Source of the DNA: Sinorhizobium sp. BG8
GTDB lineage: Bacteria > Pseudomonadota > Alphaproteobacteria > Rhizobiales > Rhizobiaceae
Direction of reading: 5' to 3'
Assembly: GCF_016864555.1 (NCBI RefSeq)
Contig: NZ_CP044011.1
Location: 2,313,501-2,377,500 of the forward strand
DNA: 64,000 nt
Shown piece after piece: positions 57,544 through 64,000 of the stretch (its first letter is position 1; each line of letters begins with the position of its first letter). The translations under genes were made by a program, and so were the position numbers. The notes under the pieces were generated by a model that searched no databases, was not told the origin of the DNA, and worked only from the letters and a program-made list of their open reading frames with translations.

Positions 57544-58230
57544 ATGAATGCACGCGTGGCATTGCAACTGTCCGGCGTCGAGCGCCATTACGGCCAGGGC
57601 GAGACGCTGCTTTCGATCCTGAAGGGAGCCGATTTCACCTTGCGCAGCGGCGAGACGGTGGCATTGGTGGCGCCTTCCGGTACCGGCAAGTCGACGCTCC
57701 TTCACATCGCCGGCCTTCTGGAGAAGCCGGACGCGGGCGAGGTGATGATCAACGGGGTCTCGTGCGGCAATCTCGACGACGAGAAGCGTACGGCCATCCG
57801 AAGAGCTGAAATCGGGTTCGTGTACCAGTTCCATCATCTCCTGCCGGAATTCTCCGCGCTGGAAAACATCATGATGCCGCAGCTGATCTCCGGTCTTTCC
57901 AAGGCGGAAGCTCGGGTGCGCGCGGCCCAGTTGCTGGACTACATGCGCATCGGCCATCGCGCCGAACACCGCCCCTCGGAGCTCTCCGGCGGTGAGCAGC
58001 AGCGCGTCGCGATCGCCCGCGCGGTCGCCAACGCGCCAATGGTTCTTCTTGCGGACGAGCCGACGGGCAACCTTGATCCGGAGACGGCCGGCTATGTGTT
58101 CGAGGCGCTGGAAGCCCTGGTTCGCCAGTCGGGGCTCGCGGCATTGATCGCAACCCACAACCACGAGCTTGCCTCCCTCATGGATCGTCGTGTCACGATC
58201 GAGGACGGCAAGGTGCACGAACTGCGCTAA
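57544..58230 (+). CDS. lolD: Lipoprotein-releasing ABC transporter ATP-binding protein
   Basis: A 228-residue ABC ATPase with Walker [14 protein letters not shown], the Q-loop [10 protein letters not shown] typical of LolD, signature [14 protein letters not shown], Walker [13 protein letters not shown] and the H-loop ATHNHEL. It powers the LolC complex. Convergent with the next gene, 26 bases apart. Confidence 0.95.
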   Translation: MNARVALQLSGVERHYGQGETLLSILKGADFTLRSGETVALVAPSGTGKSTLLHIAGLLEKPDAGEVMINGVSCGNLDDEKRTAIRRAEIGFVYQFHHLLPEFSALENIMMPQLISGLSKAEARVRAAQLLDYMRIGHRAEHRPSELSGGEQQRVAIARAVANAPMVLLADEPTGNLDPETAGYVFEALEALVRQSGLAALIATHNHELASLMDRRVTIEDGKVHELR

Positions 58231-58256
58231 ACGGCTTCGGTGCTGCGGGCGGCCCC

Positions 58257-58835
58257 TTACTCGCCGCCGAGGCCGCAAGCCTTCTGACCGATCTGGTCGT
58301 CCCAGTCCTTGAGCAAAACCAGCTCGCCCTTCACGGTGAGTGCCTTGCTGTTGACCTTCCCCTTGCCGGTCAGGACGTTGAAATCGCATTCGGTCGTATT
58401 GTTCTGATCGAGCGTATCGTAGGACGAGTAGGTGTATCCTGCCACGACGAAGTCAAAATTGCGGTAGGCGACCGTCAGCGTCTGCCGCCAGCGGTCTCGC
58501 CCGACAGCATCGTTCTTCGTGGTGATTGCGATCGAGCCGTTAGCAAGTGCGGCAAGTTCCGGCTCCTGGCCGAACATGGCGTAGTTTCCCCAGACCTTGT
58601 TGGGAAGTGCGGTGACCAGCTCGAGCCGCTTTTCGTCACCCTTGTTGATGTAAATATAGATGCCGTTGTCGTCGTCGCTGCCTTCCTCGGGCTTTGCGAT
58701 CAGCGCGAGGTCGGGATTGGCATCCTTGTTCCAGTCTCCGCCTGCGGCAGCGACGATCCTGTCGGCCGGAAAATCGGCGGCGCCGACCGGCATCGGCAAA
58801 AGCGCGGCAAGGATCAGCGGCAAGAGACGTTTCAT
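58257..58835 (-). CDS. Predicted secreted protein of unknown family
   Basis: A 192-residue exported protein. Residues 1-19 are a signal peptide (MKRLLPLILAALLPMPVGA). The mature part has RIVAAAGGDWNKDANPDLALIAK, an FG-GAP-like repeat with a calcium-binding look (DWNKDANPDLA) and later DLDQNNTTECDF-like segments; two cysteines could pair. The frame is open upstream to 58988 but the signal peptide marks the ATG at 58835. Its 5' region is shared with the LexA-controlled small gene on the other strand. Function unknown. Confidence 0.8.
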   Translation of the reverse strand: MKRLLPLILAALLPMPVGAADFPADRIVAAAGGDWNKDANPDLALIAKPEEGSDDDNGIYIYINKGDEKRLELVTALPNKVWGNYAMFGQEPELAALANGSIAITTKNDAVGRDRWRQTLTVAYRNFDFVVAGYTYSSYDTLDQNNTTECDFNVLTGKGKVNSKALTVKGELVLLKDWDDQIGQKACGLGGE

Positions 58836-58906
58836 CGATGGTTCCGGGGCTCCGGTTCGTGCGGCGGGATCAGGTGAAACGAGACTATTCGATCCCTTCC
58901 GATTGT

Positions 58907-58920
58907 CCAGACGCGTCTGG
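58907..58920. repeat. Perfect 14-base palindrome CCAGACG-CGTCTGG
   Basis: Seven-base arms with no spacer, 72 bases upstream of the 58835 start and 32 bases before the -35 of the LexA-controlled gene. It looks like a dimeric regulator site. No T-run follows, so it is not a terminator. Confidence 0.5.
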
Positions 58921-58951
58921 CCTTCCGGATCCGCGTCGCGATATGGCTCGC

Positions 58952-58980
58952 TTGACACGTGAACAAAAATAGAACAAAAT
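58952..58980 (+). promoter_or_regulatory. SOS promoter with exact LexA box
   Basis: TTGACA (58952-58957), 17-base spacer and CAAAAT (58975-58980). Between and overlapping them is GAAC-AAAAATA-GAAC (58961-58975), an exact match to the alphaproteobacterial LexA site GAAC-N7-GAAC. LexA bound here would cover the promoter, the standard arrangement for SOS repression. Confidence 0.85.
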
Positions 58981-59009
58981 AAAAACATACAAAGAAAGGG
59001 AGCCTTGCA

Positions 59010-59096
59010 ATGACCGATTTTCTGCGTGACCTCGCTGCATTCGCATCCATGGCCATGTTCGTGGCGAGCTTCTCCGTCATCATCCTCGGAATGTAG
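59010..59096 (+). CDS. SOS-controlled 28-residue membrane peptide, SidA-like by context
   Basis: A 29-codon frame (ATG 59010, TAG 59094-59096), too short for usual gene finding. GGGAG at 58998-59002 lies seven bases before the ATG. The peptide starts MTDFLRDLAAF and continues as one hydrophobic helix ending VASFSVIILGM, with charges only near the N-terminus, so it should insert as a single membrane span. Its promoter holds a perfect LexA box. Small SOS-induced membrane peptides are known to stop cell division: SidA of Caulobacter is 29 residues. No sequence homology to SidA is claimed; the analogy rests on size, topology and regulation. It might also be cotranscribed with dnaE, 156 bases downstream. 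Confidence 0.75.
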   Translation: MTDFLRDLAAFASMAMFVASFSVIILGM

Positions 59097-59251
59097 AGAC
59101 TACCTTCGCAGTCGCAATCGGCCGCCCGGGTGTTTGGTTCTGCGTGGTCCCTCCGTTTGATATCGGGGAAAAGGGCGGTCGTGCGCTGCCGTTATGGACT
59201 CACGAGCGGCGAATCCGTGTATCGTCACCTCTTCTTCGATGAGGTGCAGGT

Positions 59252-62200
59252 ATGGCGGGTGATACGACGGCGACGGTTTCCGGAGACGAGGCGAAAGGAT
59301 CGCCGGCTTTCGTGCATCTGAGGGTGCATTCGGCCTTTTCCCTGCTCGAAGGGGCGCTGCCCATCAAGAAGATTGTCGGCAAGGCGGTCTCGGACGGCCA
59401 GCCGGCCATTGCCATCACCGACACGAACAACCTGTTTGCGGCTCTGGAATTTTCCCAGAAGGCGGTCGGCGACGGCATTCAGCCGGTGATCGGCTGCCAG
59501 CTCTCGATCGACATGGAGGACGAAGGTGACGGTGAGCGGCGCGGCGGTCAGGCCCAGCTTGCCAAGCTCCCGTCCGTGGTCCTGCTCGCTGCGACGGAGG
59601 AGGGTTATGTTCGCCTTGTTGAACTGGTGAGCCGCGCCTATCTCGGCGGCGAGGGCGGCCAGTCTGTGCGCATCGCGCTTTCCTGGCTGGAGGAGGGCAC
59701 TGAAGGGCTCATCGCCCTCACGGGCGCTTCCACGGGACCCGTCGACATGGCACTCATCGCGGGCCAGCCTACGGTCGCGGCCTCGAGGCTCTCCGCGCTG
59801 AAGCGGCTCTTTGGAGATCGCCTCTATGTCGAGCTGCAGCGGCACGGACGCTACGACCGGCAGCACGAACGCCGCATGATCGAATTCGCCTATGCACAGG
59901 ACCTGCCGCTGGTCGCGACCAACGAGCCGTTCTTTCCGTCGCCGGACGACTACGACGCTCACGACGCTCTCATGGCCGTCGCGCACAATGCCATGGTGTC
60001 GGACGACAGCCGTTTCCGCCTGTCGCCGGATCACTACCTCAAGAGCCGGAAGGACATGGCGGCGCTCTTCGCCGACATGCCGGAGGCGCTCGAGAACACC
60101 GTCGAGATTGCGCGGCGATGCTCCTTCATCCTGAAGACGCGTGGGCCGATCCTGCCGCGCTTCACCGGTGCCACCGACGATCCCGCGGAGGCCGAGCGTG
60201 CCGAATCCGCGGAACTCCGCCGCCAGGCGGCCGAAGGGCTGGAAGAGCGAATGGACAAGCTCGGCCTTTCGCCGGGTTATTCGCGCGAGGACTATGTGGA
60301 GCGCCTTGATTTCGAGCTCGGCGTCATCGAGCGAATGAAATTTCCGGGCTACTTCCTGATCGTTTCCGACTTCATCAAGTGGGCCAAGCAGCAGAACATA
60401 CCCGTCGGACCCGGCCGTGGTTCGGGTGCAGGCTCGCTGGTCGCCTATGCGCTGACCATCACCGATGTCGATCCGCTGCGGTTCTCTCTTCTGTTCGAGC
60501 GCTTCCTGAACCCCGAACGTGTGTCGATGCCGGACTTCGACATCGACTTCTGCCAGGACCGCCGCGAAGAGGTGATCCGCTACGTCCAGCGGAAGTATGG
60601 CCGCGAACAGGTGGCGCAGATCATCACCTTCGGTTCGCTGCAGGCGCGCGCGGCCTTGCGGGATGTCGGGCGAGTCCTCGAAATGCCCTACGGGCAGGTC
60701 GACCGGATCTGCAAGCTGGTGCCGAACAATCCTGCGAACCCGACGCCCCTCTACAAGGCGATCGAGGAGGAGCCCAAGCTGCAGGAAGAGGCGGAGAACG
60801 AGCCGGTCGTCGCACGCCTGCTCGACATCGCCCAGAAGATCGAGGGGCTTTACCGCCACGCCTCGACGCATGCCGCCGGCATCGTCATCGGCGACAGGCC
60901 GCTGTCGCAGCTCGTGCCGATGTATCGCGATCCGCGCTCCGACATGCCCGTCACCCAGTTCAACATGAAATGGGTGGAGCAGGCCGGCCTCGTGAAGTTC
61001 GACTTCCTCGGGCTGAAGACCCTGACCGTTCTCAAGACCGCGGTGGATTTCATCCGCAAGCGCGAGATCGAGGTGAAGCTCGAAAGCCTGCCGCTGGATG
61101 ACGGCCTGACCTACGAGATGCTGTCGCGCGGCGAAACGGTCGGCGTCTTCCAGGTTGAAAGTGCCGGCATGCGCAAGGCGCTCATCGGCATGCGTCCGGA
61201 CTGCATCGAGGACATCATCGCGCTCGTGGCCCTCTACCGGCCGGGCCCGATGGAGAACATCCCGGTCTACAACGCCCGCAAGCACGGTGAAGAGGAGATC
61301 GAATCGATCCATCCGATGATCGATCATCTCCTGAAGGAAACCCAGGGCGTTATCGTCTACCAGGAACAGGTGATGCAGATCGCCCAGGTTCTGTCGGGAT
61401 ACTCTCTCGGCGAGGCCGATCTGCTTCGCCGCGCCATGGGTAAGAAGATCAAGGAGGAGATGGACAAGCAGCGTGCCCGCTTCGTCGAGGGCGCGGTGAA
61501 GAACGGCGTCTCCAAGCCGCAATCCGACCTCATCTTCGACCTGCTCGCCAAGTTCGCGAACTACGGCTTCAACAAGTCGCACGCCGCCGCCTACGCCATC
61601 GTCTCCTACCAGACGGCCTACCTCAAGGCGCACTATCCAGTCGAGTTCCTCGCCGCGTCGATGACCTACGACATGTCGAACACGGACAAGCTCAACGATT
61701 TCAGGCAGGATGCTGCGCGCCTCGGCATCAAGGTCGTGCCGCCTTCGGTGCAGACGTCGTTTGCTCATTTCGAGACCGGCGAAAACCGCATCTACTATGC
61801 GCTTGCGGCAATCAAGGGCGTTGGCGAGGCCGCGGTTCAGCACATCGTCGACGTGCGCGGCGACCGTCCCTTCGAAAGCCTCGAGGACTTTTGCCTTAGG
61901 ATCGACCCCAAGTTCGTCAACCGGCGCGTCTTTGAAAGCCTGATTTCCGCAGGTGCCTTCGATTGTTTCGGCCATGACCGTGCCGCGCTGATCGGCGGGA
62001 TGGACCGCCTGCTCGGCTATGCCCAACGTGCGCAGGAAAACAAGACAAGCGGCCAGAGCGACATGTTCGGTGCGGGCGCCGCAACCGGTCCGGAGGTCAT
62101 TTCATTTCCCTCCTACACGCCTTGGCTCGCATCCGAGAAGCTGCACCGGGAGTTCCAGGTGCTCGGCTTCTACCTCTCCGCCCATCCGCTCGACACCTAC

Positions 62201-62749
62201 AACGTGATGCTCGCGAAGATGCGGGTTCAAGGCTTCTCGGATTTTGCAGCGGCAGTGAAGAAGGGCGCAACGGCAGGACGCCTCGCCGGCACTGTAACCT
62301 CCAAGCAGGAGCGCAAGACACGCACCGGCAACAAGATGGGGATCGTCGCCTTCTCCGATGCCTCGGGCCAGTTCGAGGCCGTGCTGTTCTCCGAGATGCT
62401 GAACCAGTACCGTGACCTGCTGGAGCCCGGGAAATCGCTGGTGATGACGGTGCAGGCGGAAGAGCGGCCGGAGGGGATCGGTATGCGTATCCAGACATTG
62501 CGCTCCCTGGAGGAAGAAGCCCTTCAGCAGCAGAAGGCGCTACGCGTCTATGTGCGCGATTCAGGCCCCTTGCGATCCATCGCCTCGCATCTCAACGCCA
62601 AGGGCGACGGCCTCGTCTCCTTTATCGTCATCAAGGACAACGGCCAGCGCGAGATCGAAGTGGAGCTGAACGAGCGCTACAGGATCTCGCCGGAGATTGC
62701 CGCCGCGCTGCGCACGGCGCCAGGCGTGATCGACGTGGAACTGGTCTAG
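59252..62749 (+). CDS. dnaE: DNA polymerase III subunit alpha
   Basis: A 1165-residue replicative polymerase, normal DnaE1 length. N-terminal PHP domain (FVHLRVHSAFSLLEGALP), polymerase active site with Asp pairs in MPDFDIDFCQDRR and in the VKFDFLGLKTLTVL region, the beta-clamp and tau-contact region, a helix-hairpin-helix (AIKGVGEAAVQHIV), and an OB fold (AGTVTSKQERKTRTGNKMGI). It is the main replicase rather than the SOS polymerase DnaE2, which is shorter and lies with imuAB. Start MAGDTTATVSGDEA follows GAGGTGCAGG. Confidence 0.97.
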   Translation: MAGDTTATVSGDEAKGSPAFVHLRVHSAFSLLEGALPIKKIVGKAVSDGQPAIAITDTNNLFAALEFSQKAVGDGIQPVIGCQLSIDMEDEGDGERRGGQAQLAKLPSVVLLAATEEGYVRLVELVSRAYLGGEGGQSVRIALSWLEEGTEGLIALTGASTGPVDMALIAGQPTVAASRLSALKRLFGDRLYVELQRHGRYDRQHERRMIEFAYAQDLPLVATNEPFFPSPDDYDAHDALMAVAHNAMVSDDSRFRLSPDHYLKSRKDMAALFADMPEALENTVEIARRCSFILKTRGPILPRFTGATDDPAEAERAESAELRRQAAEGLEERMDKLGLSPGYSREDYVERLDFELGVIERMKFPGYFLIVSDFIKWAKQQNIPVGPGRGSGAGSLVAYALTITDVDPLRFSLLFERFLNPERVSMPDFDIDFCQDRREEVIRYVQRKYGREQVAQIITFGSLQARAALRDVGRVLEMPYGQVDRICKLVPNNPANPTPLYKAIEEEPKLQEEAENEPVVARLLDIAQKIEGLYRHASTHAAGIVIGDRPLSQLVPMYRDPRSDMPVTQFNMKWVEQAGLVKFDFLGLKTLTVLKTAVDFIRKREIEVKLESLPLDDGLTYEMLSRGETVGVFQVESAGMRKALIGMRPDCIEDIIALVALYRPGPMENIPVYNARKHGEEEIESIHPMIDHLLKETQGVIVYQEQVMQIAQVLSGYSLGEADLLRRAMGKKIKEEMDKQRARFVEGAVKNGVSKPQSDLIFDLLAKFANYGFNKSHAAAYAIVSYQTAYLKAHYPVEFLAASMTYDMSNTDKLNDFRQDAARLGIKVVPPSVQTSFAHFETGENRIYYALAAIKGVGEAAVQHIVDVRGDRPFESLEDFCLRIDPKFVNRRVFESLISAGAFDCFGHDRAALIGGMDRLLGYAQRAQENKTSGQSDMFGAGAATGPEVISFPSYTPWLASEKLHREFQVLGFYLSAHPLDTYNVMLAKMRVQGFSDFAAAVKKGATAGRLAGTVTSKQERKTRTGNKMGIVAFSDASGQFEAVLFSEMLNQYRDLLEPGKSLVMTVQAEERPEGIGMRIQTLRSLEEEALQQQKALRVYVRDSGPLRSIASHLNAKGDGLVSFIVIKDNGQREIEVELNERYRISPEIAAALRTAPGVIDVELV

Positions 62750-62914
62750 GGGCAAAACCTTGCTGAGGTGAACGCTGGCCCGGCGGCGGATCGTGCCGTT
62801 GTGCCTGATCGGACCGGGTTGCTCTCCTCGGGGAGAGCCGCCGTCGGCCGGGAAGATTGTCCGCTGGATATCTTAGGCTGCGCCTCCGGTAGAAAGTCGA
62901 GGCCCTTTGGGTGT

Positions 62915-64000
62915 TCACTTGATGGTGACGACTGAGCTCTCGACCTTGTGCCTATTGCTCACGCGGCTGCCGGAGCCGGCGCTCTCGCGGGTGACGGTGA
63001 TGAAATCGGTTCCCGCGCCGGTTTCCGGTCCGAGCCCCATGTCGGAAATGGAAATGGACGTGCCCTCGGTCATCATCTGAGCGATTCGTGCCCGTGTGTC
63101 CTGCGGGATGACAAGGCGATCGAGTGTCCTGCTGATCGCCTCCGCGTCGAATGAATCCTCGATCGTGGTGATGCCGAGCCGCTTCATCGTGGACGCCGGC
63201 AGCTCGTTCGCAAGGCTGACGCCGTACCAGTCCACCAGCCCCTGGTCGGTGTCGACGCCGCGTGCCAGCAGGAACTGGGCTCCGAGCGCGATTTCGGGAT
63301 TGAGGATCTCGACGGGTCCTTCGAAGAGTGGCGTGAAATTCTTGCGAACCATGATCTGGCCGTTCGGGGGTGATCCCTTGCCCGCCTTTGCGTAGATTGC
63401 CTTTGCAAGATCCTGTGTCAGCATCCCGTCGGTCTTGAGACCCTCGGCCGCCTGGAACGCCCGCAGCGCCGTGTAGGTGAGGGGACCTGCGAAGCCGTCG
63501 GGAATCCCGACGTCGTAGCCAAGCCCGGAAAGCGTCTCCTGGAGGTCCATCAGTTTTTCGCGGTCACCTCGCCGGGTGATCAGGATGCGCAGCGGATCGG
63601 AGTCCGTCCGCATGACGACCGGGCTCGGCGTTTCGGGCTTCGGTTCGTTCATGGCGACCTCGATGCTGCCCGTCATGTCTCCATGGCTCGTCAGGCGAAG
63701 CTTCGCATCCGACAGCAAGGGTTCGTCCGGTTCGGTGACACCCGGGCGGAAGAGGACCCGATGCACGACGCGGCGCGGCGCCACTTCGCCGCCGCTGATC
63801 AGCACATGGCCGCCCCGCCGGGTCAACTGGTAGAGCGTTCTGGCGAAGTCGCTCGGAAGACGGACGCATCCGTGGGAGGCCGGATAGGACGGCACGTGAT
63901 TGGAGGCGTGCAGCGCGATGCCCGACCATGTCAGCCGTTGCATGAATGGCATCTCGGCATCGTCATAGAGGTTCGAATGGTGCATCCGCTTCTTTTCGAG
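62915..64000 (-). CDS. L,D-transpeptidase with peptidoglycan-binding domain, N-terminus beyond the window
   Basis: The frame runs off the right edge, so the true start is not seen. The first visible part is the catalytic YkuD domain with the His/Cys motif SYPASHGCVRLPSDFA, whose Cys forms the acyl-enzyme. Then come a proline-rich linker, a peptidoglycan-binding (PG_binding_1) domain (LMDLQETLSGLGYDVGIPDG and FAGPLTYTALRAFQAAEG), and a long C-terminal region (MKRLGITTIEDSFDAEAISR) seen in rhizobial L,D-transpeptidases. It makes 3-3 cross-links or anchors proteins in the cell wall. Convergent with dnaE, 165 bases apart; the hairpin GCTCTCC-TCGG-GGAGAGC near 62821-62838 lies between them. Confidence 0.9.
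   Translation of the reverse strand, partial: LEKKRMHHSNLYDDAEMPFMQRLTWSGIALHASNHVPSYPASHGCVRLPSDFARTLYQLTRRGGHVLISGGEVAPRRVVHRVLFRPGVTEPDEPLLSDAKLRLTSHGDMTGSIEVAMNEPKPETPSPVVMRTDSDPLRILITRRGDREKLMDLQETLSGLGYDVGIPDGFAGPLTYTALRAFQAAEGLKTDGMLTQDLAKAIYAKAGKGSPPNGQIMVRKNFTPLFEGPVEILNPEIALGAQFLLARGVDTDQGLVDWYGVSLANELPASTMKRLGITTIEDSFDAEAISRTLDRLVIPQDTRARIAQMMTEGTSISISDMGLGPETGAGTDFITVTRESAGSGSRVSNRHKVESSVVTIK

Noticed and set aside
54726-57545. Antisense open frame of about 940 codons opposite proS and lolC
   Set aside because: Shadow of two certain genes, low-complexity His/Asp/Arg composition, no start signal.
59225-62026. Antisense open frame of about 930 codons opposite dnaE
   Set aside because: Shadow of dnaE for the same reason.

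Overview
The window is a GC-rich alphaproteobacterial chromosome segment, most likely from the Rhizobiaceae (Sinorhizobium/Ensifer/Rhizobium group). This rests on gene order (clpP-clpX-lon-hupB; a 14-subunit nuo operon followed by birA, RNase J, mce, a DUF1467 gene, proS, lolC, lolD and dnaE), on a fused SecDF, and on regulatory sites of alphaproteobacterial type (tandem CTGTCAT PHO box, GAAC-N7-GAAC LexA box). Nothing in the window fixes the species, and no insertion sequence, integrase, prophage or CRISPR array was seen.

Layout. 0-5.2 kb: 3' end of a MetY-type sulfhydrylase, a small cupin, a frameshifted cytochrome P450, a CYTH-like protein and a periplasmic gamma-glutamyltransferase. 5.2-11 kb: the protein quality-control block clpP, clpX, lon, then the nucleoid protein gene hupB. 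11-33.6 kb: a more variable block with a PHO-box-controlled exported phytase-like protein, a MarR regulator, an OmpR/EnvZ-type two-component pair (kinase frameshifted), a YhaO/YhaN-like nuclease-ATPase pair (ATPase frameshifted), secDF, an amine-oxidation cluster (FAD oxidoreductase, LysR, orphan amino-acid binding protein), uxuA with a divergent SDR, an aldo/keto reductase, and a CHASE2 class III cyclase divergent from a membrane protein resembling the Pycsar effector family. 33.6-34.3 kb: tRNA-Val(TAC) and two identical tRNA-Asp(GTC).

34.8-50.8 kb: the complete complex I operon nuoA-N, all on the plus strand and often translationally coupled. It carries two extra genes: a small secreted protein between nuoD and nuoE, and a helix-hairpin protein between nuoF and nuoG that shares its C-terminal domain with an extended NuoE. 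50.8-64 kb: biotin protein ligase, RNase J, methylmalonyl-CoA epimerase, a DUF1467 membrane protein, a long AT-rich intergenic region, prolyl-tRNA synthetase, the LolC/LolD lipoprotein exporter, a secreted protein of unknown function, a 28-residue membrane peptide under a perfect LexA box, the replicative DNA polymerase III alpha subunit and an L,D-transpeptidase cut by the window edge.

Most striking: (1) the 28-residue single-helix peptide gene at 59010-59096, whose promoter contains an exact LexA site, a setting like that of the SOS division inhibitor SidA of Caulobacter; (2) the cyclase/Pycsar-effector-like pair at 30.8-33.6 kb; (3) the non-canonical passengers of the nuo operon. Three separate genes (P450, histidine kinase, YhaN-like ATPase) each lack one base next to a short G/C run, which looks more like systematic indel error than independent gene decay, although real decay cannot be excluded.
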